From Acidobacteriota bacterium (GTDB taxonomy: Bacteria > Acidobacteriota > Thermoanaerobaculia > Multivoradales > SZUA-115), in NCBI GenBank assembly GCA_024277255.1, contig JAJRVQ010000035.1, positions 1 to 38,704 on the forward strand: a stretch of 38,704 nucleotides of DNA. Reading direction: 5' to 3'. The stretch's first letter is position 1. Each line of letters opens with the position of its first letter. Position numbers and translations under genes: made by a program. This document shows, one piece after another, positions 1 to 7,366 of this stretch. The notes under the pieces were generated by a model. It was not told the origin of the DNA. It saw only the letters and a list, made by a program, of their open reading frames with translations, and searched no databases.

Positions 1-83
1 AGAAAGCGCACCTAGCTTGTGACTCCACGCAACGAGCCCAACGAACGCATCGAGCTAGAGCAAACATGCCTCAACAACTCCAG

Positions 84-1310
84 TCAACGACCGTCCGCCC
101 CCACAATACGCCGCAACTCCGTGGCCCAGGCTTCCAAGGCTTCGCGGCGCTCCTCCAGGTAGGCGTAGCGGTTGTAGGTGCGGGAGAGTCTCCCCAGCGA
201 GTGGCCAGCGATGCGATGCACCAACGTCTCATCCACCCCCATCATGGTCAGCCGAGTGAACACCGTGCGCCGGATGTCGTGCGGCACCACGGGCTGATCA
301 AACTGCAACTCCTGGCAGATTCGACGAGCCGCCGCGTTGAGCGTGTTGCTGTTGTAACAGAGACCCGTTCGAGGAGAAGGAAACACCAATCCATCGAAGT
401 CCCGCCACTGCCTTGCCTGTTCGATCTCTTCACGAGCACGGCTGGACAGAGGCACTGCATGAATCCGATTCCCCTTGTAGTTCTCCCGAGGAATCTCGAT
501 CAAGCCATCATGAATCCAAGAGTCGTGGAGACTCAAGATCTCCCCCGAGCGCTGCATGGTCAAGAACAAGAGTCGAAATGCCGAAGCAACAGGGCGAGTC
601 TGGGTCTCGAGGTGCCACCAAAAGGCGCGAATCTCCTCGTCAGAGAAAACCCGGTCCCGAGGACGATCGGGGGCAGGTTTTGGCAACCCCCAAGTCGGAC
701 TCGAAGTCACAACGCCCCGGGAGCGTCCCCAGTTGTAGATAGCTCCAACCAGAGACAACACTCTGTTGGCCATGGCGGGACTGCCTCGATCCACGATGGC
801 GTCCAACAGCTCAACGACATGGTGGACAGTGACTTCACCGGCAGGACGACGACCGAAGCCAGGGAGAATGTCTCGCTTCAGAATCGCGATATCCTTCTTC
901 ACAGTACTGGCCCGCTTCTTGAGTCGAGCATGGCGCCGAAGGTACTGATCGGCGAGTTCTGCAAAGCTCAACGAGGCCAGCTCCGGTTTCGGCACCCCAG
1001 TGGGATCCTTCCCACTCGCGACCAACCCAAGCAACTCCTTTGCCTTGTCCCTAGCTTCTGCCAAGCTGAGAGGCGGAAGTCGCCCAGAAGAGCGCAAGCG
1101 CTGCTTCTGATCGGGCGTGCAGTAGTAACCAAAGGTAGTCCGTTTTTCCTGCCGTTCGCCCGGAGCGTAGTAGCGCAGGAAAAAACTGATCCGCCCGGTA
1201 GTAAACACCCGAACACCAAAACCAGCCACAGTCGGATCGGTGTATTCGCAGACCTTGGCTTCGGTCTGCAATCGTCGAAGCACCCGATCAGTGAGCCGAA
1301 GCTCAGCCAT
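84..1310 (-). CDS. Tyrosine recombinase / phage-type integrase
   Basis: This 408-residue protein looks like a P4-type site-specific tyrosine recombinase, which catalyses strand exchange at attachment sites to integrate or excise a mobile element. The N-terminal part (MAELRLTDRVLRRL, then a GVRVF segment) matches the arm-binding DUF4102-like domain. The C-terminal catalytic part shows the R..H-x-x-R..Y pattern: an Arg in the LTMQRSGEIL helix, HDIRRT, GHS and a late Tyr in SRTYNRY. The ATG at 1310 was preferred over an upstream in-frame ATG at 1391 because family homology begins at MAELRL; the ribosome site is only a weak G-run. GC content is lower than the neighbouring genes, which suits acquired DNA. 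The rest of the element probably lies left of the window. Confident for the family, not for the element type. Confidence 0.9.
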   Translation of the reverse strand: MAELRLTDRVLRRLQTEAKVCEYTDPTVAGFGVRVFTTGRISFFLRYYAPGERQEKRTTFGYYCTPDQKQRLRSSGRLPPLSLAEARDKAKELLGLVASGKDPTGVPKPELASLSFAELADQYLRRHARLKKRASTVKKDIAILKRDILPGFGRRPAGEVTVHHVVELLDAIVDRGSPAMANRVLSLVGAIYNWGRSRGVVTSSPTWGLPKPAPDRPRDRVFSDEEIRAFWWHLETQTRPVASAFRLLFLTMQRSGEILSLHDSWIHDGLIEIPRENYKGNRIHAVPLSSRAREEIEQARQWRDFDGLVFPSPRTGLCYNSNTLNAAARRICQELQFDQPVVPHDIRRTVFTRLTMMGVDETLVHRIAGHSLGRLSRTYNRYAYLEERREALEAWATELRRIVGADGR

Positions 1311-1341
1311 GTCGAATAACCCCCCCGAGGTGCCCAAGCCA

Positions 1342-1605
1342 ATGATCCAGATTATCCAAATGCCAAAGCAACGCGAGTGGTTGAGCCGCAAACAGGCAGC
1401 CGACTACTGCAACATGAGTGTCCGCCAACTCGACCGCGAGCGTCGAGTTGAGCCGGAACTGCTGGAGCCCGACGGCTTCTCCGGCAAGACTCCTCTGTGG
1501 AAGGTAGAGAGCCTCGACGGGTATCTCACCAGGCATAAACAGGCAGGCTCCCAGTCCATCGGGAGCAAGGAAATCGGACGCAAAAAGGACGCGAAATGGG
1601 ACTGA
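1342..1605 (+). CDS. Small HTH protein, excisionase/AlpA-like
   Basis: An 87-residue protein reading divergently from the integrase. Residues about 10-30 (WLSRKQAADYCNMSVRQLDR) form a MerR/excisionase-type helix-turn-helix like those that bend DNA during excision or set the integrase promoter. The C-terminus is short and lysine-rich. The ATG at 1342 is chosen because GAGGTG sits eight bases upstream. A further upstream ATG at 1309 would share the palindromic CATG with the integrase start but has no ribosome site. The divergent layout differs from the usual int-xis tandem. It could instead be a DNA-binding regulator of unknown target; the family is inferred from the HTH only. Confidence 0.65.
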   Translation: MIQIIQMPKQREWLSRKQAADYCNMSVRQLDRERRVEPELLEPDGFSGKTPLWKVESLDGYLTRHKQAGSQSIGSKEIGRKKDAKWD

Positions 1606-1622
1606 ACGGACGCTCAATGGAC

Positions 1623-1642
1623 GCAATATCCCGAAATATTGC
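1623..1642. repeat. 7-bp-arm inverted repeat after the HTH gene
   Basis: Perfect inverted repeat GCAATAT-CCCGAA-ATATTGC, 17 bases past the HTH stop codon. There is no T-tract on either strand, so an intrinsic terminator is unlikely. It could be an operator or a recombinase arm site of the integrated element. The rest of 1606-1789 shows no gene. Confidence 0.4.
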
Positions 1643-1789
1643 TGTCTTGACTCTTCGGGACTGTTCTCTCATTGCGCAGCTAAATAGAGCACAACAATGA
1701 GGTTACGTCAATTCAGGTCCGCCCTTGTCCCCACGCTTCTTGCGGACGAGGGGTTTCGGAGAGAGACCCCTATAAACAAACGGCCGGGC

Positions 1790-2995
1790 CTAAGGGTTGT
1801 AAACGACGATCCGGCGCTCGCCGATCAGCGACTCGTCGCCGGTGAGGTCCCGGACCAGGACTTGCAGCAGATGGCTGCCTTGCGACAGCTGCGTGGTGTC
1901 GAGGCCGAAGGACCAGCCCGGCGCCGCGCTCTGCGGATAGCCGGGGTAGCGTTGCGTCACTCTGGGACGGGCGAAACCCTGGGTGGCGGTGCCGAAGGCG
2001 ACACCGTCGACCAGGACCTTGATCTGGGAGATGCCCTCCCAGTCCAGGGCCCAGCCCACCATGTTGACGGAGCCGGTGAGGATCAGCCCGTCGCGCGCTC
2101 GGGCGAGGCGACCGAATGCCTTCTCGTTGGTGGTGAAGTCCTGGCAGGTGAAGACCATCGGTATCTCGTCGATCGTCGCCACCTGACCGGCGATGTCCCC
2201 CGAACGAATCGTCAGCACGTGCTTGCCAGGGGTGTAGCCGAAGTCGATCAGGGCTCCGATATCCATCACGAAGCGGAAGCCGCTCTGCGCCGAGTCCGAC
2301 AGCCCCGGGAAGAAACGGGAGATGTCGAGGCGCTGCATGCCGTAGCAGTTGGACAAGCCACCGCGCACCGCGTCGAACTCGCAGTCCCGCAGGCTGTTGG
2401 CGAAAATGGAGCCGTCGATCAACAACTCGACGTAACCGACTCCCTGATCGGCGATCTCGACCCCGACATCGAGGGCGTAGCCTGAGACCACGCTGTAGCG
2501 GCGTTGCGGATCCAACGGATCGCAGGTGCCGGTCAGCTCACCATTGGCGGAGGGAAACTCGATGGTGCCAAAGGGGATCAGGTTTGAAGTGAGATTGGTG
2601 AACAGAATGGTGCGGGTGTTGAGTTCACGGGTTTCGCCGGTTTGCGAGAGAACGCGCGCTCCGACCTCGTGGTCGCCGTTGAGGAACTGGGTCGAATCGA
2701 GTTCGAAGGCGAAACCGGCGGCGGCGGAATCGGGGAATCCCGGGAAGTCCTGCGCCACCTGAGGCCGAATTCGCCCGTACTGCGCCCGACCGGCCACCCG
2801 GCCATCGACCAGGATGTCTACAGCCGCGACACCGTCGTCGTCCAGCGCCCATCCGTGAATCGGAATGACGCCGGCTCCCCCGTTGCCACCGCCTACCTGG
2901 CCGCCGACATTGCCGAACGGCGAGGCCGCAAACGCCGCCCCCGCGGTACTCAGGGCGACTCCAACTAGAACTGCGATGAAGAGCTTGCGCTGCAT
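1790..2995 (-). CDS. Secreted protein with three Ig-like repeats
   Basis: A 401-residue exported protein of unknown function. Residues 1-23 form a clear signal peptide (positive start, hydrophobic core, AFA-A cleavage region). The mature part holds three homologous modules at about 48-133, 172-283 and 314-399. Each starts with a GWALD or GYALD turn, followed by a V-x-I/V-L-V/I-D-G strand, an FPG-x-x-x-SA segment, a G-F/W-x-F strand and a (T)-QL/F-x-x-G-x-H strand, ending in a V-R-D/T-G-like strand. This resembles beta-sandwich bacterial Ig-like domains. The middle module has an insertion with paired cysteines. The start at 2995 has GGAGGAGA just upstream. A sigma-70-like promoter lies at 3105-3134. 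It may be a surface or matrix protein, but no catalytic motif is visible. Confidence 0.8.
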   Translation of the reverse strand: MQRKLFIAVLVGVALSTAGAAFAASPFGNVGGQVGGGNGGAGVIPIHGWALDDDGVAAVDILVDGRVAGRAQYGRIRPQVAQDFPGFPDSAAAGFAFELDSTQFLNGDHEVGARVLSQTGETRELNTRTILFTNLTSNLIPFGTIEFPSANGELTGTCDPLDPQRRYSVVSGYALDVGVEIADQGVGYVELLIDGSIFANSLRDCEFDAVRGGLSNCYGMQRLDISRFFPGLSDSAQSGFRFVMDIGALIDFGYTPGKHVLTIRSGDIAGQVATIDEIPMVFTCQDFTTNEKAFGRLARARDGLILTGSVNMVGWALDWEGISQIKVLVDGVAFGTATQGFARPRVTQRYPGYPQSAAPGWSFGLDTTQLSQGSHLLQVLVRDLTGDESLIGERRIVVYNP

Positions 2996-3104
2996 GATTC
3001 TCCTCCAGTGACGGCTTCTTGACTTGAGTTTCGAGCCGCGGAAGGTTCCTGTCGATCAGATGTTGGGTGTCCGAGGCTAAAGTCTTACCTTAACTTTTCT
3101 GGCG

Positions 3105-3134
3105 ATTGTACCGATGAATATTGAACAAAGTCAA
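3105..3134 (-). promoter_or_regulatory. Sigma-70-like promoter of the secreted repeat protein
   Basis: On the minus strand a -35 TTGACT (3129-3134) and a -10 TACAAT (3105-3110) are separated by 18 bases. Transcription would start near 3098, giving a leader of about 100 bases before the ATG at 2995. The -35 box overlaps the last codons of the upstream deacetylase-family gene. Confidence 0.5.
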
Positions 3135-4090
3135 TCAGTTTCCTTGCCCCCGGGCCTTCCACCACCGTCGAGAGCGCGCCAGTGCGCGGTGAGAAGTTCG
3201 GGTAGAGCCAGCCGATCGTAGCCGCCTTCTAGAACGGCGAGGAGGCGGCCTTCGCAGCAATCCGCCGCCAGTTCACCGAGTCTCAATCCCCACTCACGGT
3301 ACCCCTCCTTGGAGACTTTCATCCCGCCAAGCGGATCATCTCGCCAAGCGTCGAAACCGGCCGAAAGCAGCAGGACTTGCGGCGCAAAAGAGCGCAGTGC
3401 CGGCAAGACCTTTCCTTCGATCGCCTCGCGGTACTCCTCGTCACCCGCGCCGGCCGGCAGCGGCACGTTCAAAGTCGCGCCTTCGCCCTCGCCATGGCCG
3501 ATCTCGCTCTGCGCTCCGGTTCCGGGATAGAACGGGTACTGGTGAACGCTGGCGAAGAAGACATTCCGGCGCGCGGCGAAGAGATGCTGCGTGCCGTTGC
3601 CATGGTGAACGTCGAAATCGAAGATCGCCACCCGCTCCACTCCGTGCTGGCGCCGCAGGTACTCGGCGGCGATGGCGACGTTGTTGAAGAAGCAGAAGCC
3701 CATCGCCAGACCATGCTCCGCGTGGTGGCCTGGCGGCCGAACCGCCGAGAAGGCGGTACGCCCACTCCCCTCCACCATCCAGTCAACGGCGGCGAGGGTC
3801 GTCTCCACCGCGGCCCGGGCCGCCTCCCAGGTGGTCGGCCGCAACGGATTGTCCGCCGAGTCGAGTAGAGGGTCACCGCGCTCAACAGCTCGGCGGAACC
3901 GATCCACGTAGCGCGGGTCGTGTATCCGCTGAATCGCCTCGGAGGCTCGGCCATGAGCGACGACCTCCTCAGCCGGCAACTTCTCCTCGGCGACCCGGCG
4001 CAGAATCCCCTCCAGACGCTGAGGAACTTCCGGGAAGGCTGGACCGAGGTCGTGTTGGCGACAGGCGGGCGAAGAAAAAAGACGCAGCAT
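3131..4090 (-). CDS. Histone deacetylase-family (class II-like) hydrolase
   Basis: A 319-residue zinc amidohydrolase of the HDAC/AcuC/acetylpolyamine amidohydrolase superfamily, which removes acetyl groups from lysine or polyamine amines. The tandem active-site histidines are H122-H123 in RPPGHHAEH. Likely zinc ligands are D160 and H162 in FDFDVHHGNG, plus D247 in SAGFDAWRDDP. The transition-state Tyr is Y291 in LEGGYD. The length is normal for the bacterial class. The substrate cannot be read from sequence. No acetoin or acs gene lies nearby, so AcuC is not assigned. It is transcribed divergently from the sigma-factor gene at 4304. Confidence 0.9.
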   Translation of the reverse strand: MLRLFSSPACRQHDLGPAFPEVPQRLEGILRRVAEEKLPAEEVVAHGRASEAIQRIHDPRYVDRFRRAVERGDPLLDSADNPLRPTTWEAARAAVETTLAAVDWMVEGSGRTAFSAVRPPGHHAEHGLAMGFCFFNNVAIAAEYLRRQHGVERVAIFDFDVHHGNGTQHLFAARRNVFFASVHQYPFYPGTGAQSEIGHGEGEGATLNVPLPAGAGDEEYREAIEGKVLPALRSFAPQVLLLSAGFDAWRDDPLGGMKVSKEGYREWGLRLGELAADCCEGRLLAVLEGGYDRLALPELLTAHWRALDGGGRPGGKETD

Positions 4091-4303
4091 GCGCCGATCA
4101 TACCTGCCGGGGGGCGGGAGCCGACCTTTCCCATTGCAAGGCTAGCCGTGCTACCCTATGCGGGTTCTTTACCGGCGATTCGCCTTGGATCGCGCCGTTC
4201 GCAGTTTGCCGACTCCCTGGAGGCGGGCTTGCTGGCGAACTTTGGCGTGCCGATCCGCCGCTTTCGCTCCCCACCTCCGCTCCGCGAAACAAGGAGCGGG
4301 GAG

Positions 4304-4984
4304 ATGGAGAATCCGAATGAAGCCCAACTGCTGCGCCATTGCGCGCAGCGGGGCAACGAACGAGCCTGGAGCGAGTTTATTCAACGCTTTGGCGGCCAGT
4401 TGCAGGCAACGGTCCGCTATAGCCTACGTCGCTGCGGCGAAGCGCCCTCTACCGATGGCGTGGAAGAGCTGCTGCAGGAGGTCTACTGCCGCCTGCTGGA
4501 GAACGACGGCCGCCACCTGCGCGACTGCCGCGGCGAGCGTGACAGCGAGATCGCCGCCTATCTGGCCCGCATCGCCGAAACGGTGGTACGAGACCAATTC
4601 CGCCGGCGGCGAGCACTCAAGCGCGGCGGCAACTGCCCTGTAGTGCGCCAAATAGACAAGGCCGACTCCATGGCCACTCCGTTCGATACTCGCGGTTGCC
4701 CGGAGCGCCGTGCCTTGGCTCGCAGCCACCTGCTAGCGTTGTTCGAGCGCTATCGCGCGCAGGGCCCAAGGCGTCGTCAAGAGCGCAATCTGCAAGTCCT
4801 GCTCTGGTCGCTGGTCGAAGGTTGGACCAGCCGAGAGATCGCGGCCGCCCTGCCCGGGCGTCCTTCGCCCAGCAGCGTCAATTCGCTGCTCTACCGCCTG
4901 CGTAGGCGGCTGGCATCGGTCCCTACTTCATCTTCTCTTCGACGAACTCAACATGCCGGCGCACTCTCGGATCGTACTTCTTGA
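4304..4984 (+). CDS. ECF-like RNA polymerase sigma factor
   Basis: A 226-residue sigma-70-family protein. Region 2 lies at about residues 10-105 ([12 protein letters not shown], then [14 protein letters not shown] and an Arg-rich DQFRRRR segment). Region 4 is at about 160-205, with an [26 protein letters not shown] helix-turn-helix. It would direct RNA polymerase to a small regulon. The start at 4304 is set by AAGGAG at 4291-4296; the reading frame stays open upstream without a ribosome site. No anti-sigma gene is adjacent. The last 20 codons overlap rpmG on the opposite strand by 62 bases. Region 4 is more divergent than in typical RpoE-type factors, so family placement is moderately sure. 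Confidence 0.8.
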   Translation: MENPNEAQLLRHCAQRGNERAWSEFIQRFGGQLQATVRYSLRRCGEAPSTDGVEELLQEVYCRLLENDGRHLRDCRGERDSEIAAYLARIAETVVRDQFRRRRALKRGGNCPVVRQIDKADSMATPFDTRGCPERRALARSHLLALFERYRAQGPRRRQERNLQVLLWSLVEGWTSREIAAALPGRPSPSSVNSLLYRLRRRLASVPTSSSLRRTQHAGALSDRTS

Positions 4985-5078
4985 GGCGCAGCTTCTCCGT
5001 CGAGCCCTTCTTGTTCTTGGTCGTGGTGTAGAAGTAACCCGTCCCGGCGCTGGATACCAGCTTGATCTTATCGGCCAT
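4923..5078 (-). CDS. rpmG: 50S ribosomal protein L33
   Basis: A 51-residue basic protein recognised as L33 of the large ribosomal subunit, starting [19 protein letters not shown] and containing [17 protein letters not shown] and a C-terminal [12 protein letters not shown]. There are no CxxC pairs, so this is the zinc-independent form. AGGAG lies upstream of the ATG at 5078. It follows tRNA-Val and tRNA-Asp on the same strand, a common setting for rpmG. Its 3' end overlaps the convergent sigma-factor gene by 62 bases. Confidence 0.95.
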   Translation of the reverse strand: MADKIKLVSSAGTGYFYTTTKNKKGSTEKLRLKKYDPRVRRHVEFVEEKMK

Positions 5079-5144
5079 CGGTTTCGTCTCCTGGTACCTG
5101 GCTAGCCAACGTGGGTTACGTGGGCTAACAGGGCTGACGTACGC

Positions 5145-5179
5145 AAACAGCTCCCGTGAGAGTCACGGGGGCTGTTTTT
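5145..5179. terminator. Hairpin between rpmG and tRNA-Asp
   Basis: A 15-bp stem with one G-T wobble and a GAG loop (arms 5145-5159 and 5163-5177), followed on the plus strand by a short T-tract to 5179. It could end plus-strand transcription from the sigma gene or partly end the minus-strand tRNA transcript before rpmG. The minus-strand tail is T-poor. Confidence 0.6.
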
Positions 5180-5193
5180 CTTCGAATCATGAA

Positions 5194-5270
5194 TGGCGGG
5201 GCCGACGGGACTCGAACCCGCGACCTCCGGCGTGACAGGCCAGCGTTCTAACCAGCTGAACTACGGCCCC
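5194..5270 (-). tRNA. tRNA-Asp (anticodon GTC)
   Basis: A 77-base cloverleaf with CCA encoded. The acceptor stem GGGGCCG pairs with CGGCCCC, with G as discriminator base. The anticodon GTC is at 5234-5236 and the T-arm contains GGTTCGAGTCC. It is transcribed after tRNA-Val from the same minus-strand promoter. Confidence 0.95.
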
Positions 5271-5286
5271 GCATTGTCGGCAACCT

Positions 5287-5362
5287 TGGTGGGAGGTGTG
5301 GGATTTGAACCCGCGACCCCCTGCGTGTAAGGCAGGTGCTCTAACCGCTGAGCTAACCTCCC
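5287..5362 (-). tRNA. tRNA-Val (anticodon TAC)
   Basis: A 76-base cloverleaf with CCA encoded. The acceptor stem GGGAGGT pairs with ACCTCCC, with A as discriminator base. The anticodon TAC is at 5327-5329 and the T-arm contains GGTTCAAATCC. It lies 16 bases upstream of tRNA-Asp on the same strand. Confidence 0.95.
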
Positions 5363-5382
5363 GGCCGCCGGAGGTCGCCAAT

Positions 5383-5410
5383 GGTATAGAAGCGCTCGCA
5401 GCAAAGTCAA
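5383..5410 (-). promoter_or_regulatory. Promoter for the tRNA-Val/tRNA-Asp transcript
   Basis: On the minus strand a -35 TTGACT (5405-5410) and a -10 TATACC (5383-5388) with 16-base spacing lie just upstream of tRNA-Val. No GC-rich discriminator stands out beyond the expected pattern. Confidence 0.55.
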
Positions 5411-5537
5411 TCGGTATTTCCACGGTCCGCTGGAAGCGTGCACCATTTCCCAAGAGCGTGTGATCCAAACTCTGGAAAGCACTCCTTCCATCTCCACTAA
5501 CTCGTTGATTTCAAAAGGGTTCAACGCCCTAACGGGT

Positions 5538-5662
5538 CGTGGCTCAGTTTGCCGGCGGGACCCTCTACGGTCGGTATCCCACAGCCGTCCTCGCCCGCCA
5601 AGCCGGGCTGCGGGCGGCTGTGGGAGCCCTCCGCCCGCTACCCACCGGCAAACTGAGCCACG
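5538..5662. repeat. Dispersed palindromic repeat, copy 1
   Basis: A 125-bp element bounded by perfect 17-bp terminal inverted repeats (GTGGCTCAGTTTGCCGG and its complement). The interior is also partly self-complementary, around a GC-rich centre. A closely similar copy in the opposite orientation lies at 17514-17636. No coding potential is evident. It occupies the 5363-5803 spacer, which otherwise holds only the tRNA promoter. It resembles REP/BIME or MITE-type elements. Confidence 0.8.
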
Positions 5663-5803
5663 CCCCCCTAACGACATGCCGCTTCGAGCCAACGTCGTTC
5701 GTGGCACAATAAGTGCTCGTCTATCCGACCGAATGCGCCGCAATGGTTGCTGCCATCGCGCGCTCTTCAATGTTCTACCGGCAACAAAAGGAGCAGCAGA
5801 AAT

Positions 5804-6406
5804 ATGTACGAGGTCCCGGCACTGACTTACAGCTTCGATGCGTTGGAGCCACACATCGACAGCACCACGATGCAGATTCACCACGACAAGCACCATGCGG
5901 CCTACGTATCGAAGCTCAACGCCGCCCTCGACGGCCACGAAGATCTTCAGTCGATGAGCGTCGAGGCGCTACTTCGCGCCATCGATACCGTTCCCGAGGC
6001 CATTCGGGGCGCGGTGCGCAACCACGGCGGCGGCCACGCCAACCACAGCCTCTTCTGGACGGTCATGGGACCGGGCGGAGGCGGTGCTCCGAGCGGCGAC
6101 CTGGCTGACGCCATCAACGCCGCGTTCGGCAGTTTCGAGTCCTTCCAGGAGCGCTTCACCGCTGCGGCGGCAGGCCAATTCGGTTCCGGCTGGGGCTGGT
6201 TGGTCGCCACCGACGGTGGCCTTGAAGTGATCGCGCGCCCGAATCAGGACAGCCCGCTGATGGAGGGCAAGACGCCCTTGTTGGGCGTCGATGTCTGGGA
6301 GCATGCCTACTATCTCCACTATCAGAACCGCCGCCCCGACTACCTCAAAGCATGGTGGAACACGGTGCAGTGGAACGCCGTCGCAGAACGGCTCAAGCAG
6401 GCCTGA
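5804..6406 (+). CDS. Superoxide dismutase, Fe/Mn family
   Basis: A 200-residue cytoplasmic-type Fe/Mn superoxide dismutase that converts superoxide to peroxide and oxygen. The N-terminal helix has [11 protein letters not shown] with the first metal-ligand His. NHSLFW carries the second His, and DVWEHAYY gives the Asp and His ligands. The length is typical and there is no signal peptide. The start at 5804 is set by AAAGGAG upstream; upstream in-frame codons lack a ribosome site. GGGGAPSG and the Gln in [12 protein letters not shown] do not by themselves settle Fe against Mn, so no sodA/sodB symbol is given. Confidence 0.95.
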   Translation: MYEVPALTYSFDALEPHIDSTTMQIHHDKHHAAYVSKLNAALDGHEDLQSMSVEALLRAIDTVPEAIRGAVRNHGGGHANHSLFWTVMGPGGGGAPSGDLADAINAAFGSFESFQERFTAAAAGQFGSGWGWLVATDGGLEVIARPNQDSPLMEGKTPLLGVDVWEHAYYLHYQNRRPDYLKAWWNTVQWNAVAERLKQA

Positions 6407-6418
6407 GCGGGCTCTTCA

Positions 6419-6455
6419 ACACCGGTCGGCCCCTGCTCAAGGAGCCGGCCGGTGT
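6419..6455 (+). terminator. Hairpin downstream of the superoxide dismutase gene
   Basis: A 12-bp stem with one wobble (arms 6419-6430 and 6444-6455) begins 12 bases past the stop codon. No T-tract follows, so it may act as an RNA stabiliser or a weak terminator. Confidence 0.45.
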
Positions 6456-6532
6456 CATCCGAACGAGGAAAAACGGACCGCGACCGCCGGGTTAACTTTT
6501 GGATATACATAAGTTTGCACGTCTATGCCCAG

Positions 6533-6588
6533 CAACTGAGCAGTTGAACCTGGAATTCCGGGCGCAATTTCAACCATATTTCAACCAT
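6533..6588. promoter_or_regulatory. Palindrome and 11-bp tandem repeat upstream of the arsR-type gene
   Basis: The palindrome CAACTG-AG-CAGTTG lies at 6533-6546. The sequence ATTTCAACCAT occurs twice in direct tandem at 6567-6577 and 6578-6588, a period close to one helical turn. Their position 110-170 bases before the repressor gene fits operator sites, probably autoregulatory. The promoter itself is not clear. Nothing else is seen in 6456-6701. Confidence 0.4.
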
Positions 6589-6701
6589 CCCTGCCATAGT
6601 ATTCGCCACAATCAATAGGATCGAGAGCCGATCCACCCGCTTCGAAACCAAGGGGAGCTAGCGCTCTGGGGGCAGTTCAGAGACCCAAGGAGGACTTCAG
6701 G

Positions 6702-7031
6702 ATGGCTAACGCAATCGCACACGATCAGGCAAACATGGCTCGGGATGAACGCTACTTGACCAAGGTATTCAAGGCGCTCTCGGATGGCACCCGGCAAGAG
6801 ATTCTGCGCCTGCTCGAGAACCACCAGCGCACCGTCGGCGAAATCGTCGGCAACTTCAACCTCTCGCAACCGACCATCTCTCGGCACCTTTCGGTGCTCA
6901 AAGAGGCTGACCTGGTCATCGACCAGCGTCAGGGCCAGAACGTGATCTACCGCCTCAACGATGAAGCGCTCTCGCAGTCGATGCGCGACTTCTTCGGTCA
7001 GTTCCGCAGCTGCCAAGACTCCTTCCGCTAG
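6702..7031 (+). CDS. ArsR/SmtB-family transcriptional regulator
   Basis: A 109-residue winged-helix repressor. The KALSDGTRQEILRLL helix is at about 25-40, the recognition helix in NLSQPTISRHLSVLKEADLV at about 55-75, and the beta-wing in QRQGQNVIYRLN at about 76-88. The ELCVCDL-type cysteine metal site of ArsR/SmtB is absent (the equivalent is VGEIVGNF), so metal sensing through alpha-3 is unlikely. AAGGAGG stands eight bases before the ATG. It has its own strong terminator and upstream repeats, so it is probably monocistronic. Its target genes are unknown. Confidence 0.9.
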   Translation: MANAIAHDQANMARDERYLTKVFKALSDGTRQEILRLLENHQRTVGEIVGNFNLSQPTISRHLSVLKEADLVIDQRQGQNVIYRLNDEALSQSMRDFFGQFRSCQDSFR

Positions 7032-7112
7032 ATTTCGTAGCGCTGTTGGTCTCGAAAGGCTGCCGCCTGCCGAGTTCTGATCTAGCCAGAACCGGCTGGC
7101 CCCCCTTCGCTG

Positions 7113-7146
7113 AAGAAACCTGCCCATGATGATGGGCAGGTTTCTT
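7113..7146 (+). terminator. Intrinsic terminator of the arsR-type gene
   Basis: A perfect 15-bp stem (AAGAAACCTGCCCAT and its complement; arms 7113-7127 and 7132-7146) with a GATG loop, followed by a T-rich run. It lies about 80 bases beyond the regulator stop codon. Confidence 0.75.
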
Positions 7147-7162
7147 GCTTTGAGGCTATCCC

Positions 7163-7190
7163 TTGTTCTCCAGCGCAGCCGGCGTATAAT
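7163..7190 (+). promoter_or_regulatory. Sigma-70 promoter for tRNA-CAT
   Basis: A -35 TTGTTC (7163-7168), 16-base spacer and perfect -10 TATAAT (7185-7190). The start site would be near 7197, about 43 bases before the tRNA. The same transcript could continue into tilS because no terminator is seen between them. Confidence 0.65.
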
Positions 7191-7239
7191 CCCCATCCGA
7201 ACCTGGGGCCCGATCGGATCTCAGGGGTTTTGTCTCTCA

Positions 7240-7316
7240 GGCGGTGTAGCTCAGCCGGTTAGAGCGAGCGGCTCATAACCGCTAGGTCAGGGGTTCAAGT
7301 CCCTTCACCGCCACCA
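7240..7316 (+). tRNA. tRNA with anticodon CAT (elongator Met, or Ile2)
   Basis: A 77-base cloverleaf with CCA encoded. The acceptor stem GGCGGTG pairs with CACCGCC, the anticodon CAT is at 7274-7276, and the T-arm contains GGTTCAAGTCC. A paired 1-72 end excludes a typical initiator tRNA. The acceptor and D-arm resemble elongator tRNA-Met. The T-arm wording is also seen in lysidine-modified tRNA-Ile2. The tilS gene 50 bases downstream encodes the enzyme that makes lysidine in tRNA-Ile2, so the identity deserves a check. Confidence 0.9.
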
Positions 7317-7366
7317 TTCGTTTTCGCACGGACCCGCGGGATGGTCACCACAGGCTGCATGTTGCG

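Noticed and set aside
66..1319. Long plus-strand open frame across the integrase region
   Set aside because: Antisense shadow of the integrase with no recognisable domain; the minus strand encodes a clear recombinase.
3920..4303. N-terminal extension of the ECF-like sigma gene
   Set aside because: It overlaps the divergent deacetylase gene and lacks a ribosome site; AAGGAG precedes the ATG at 4304.
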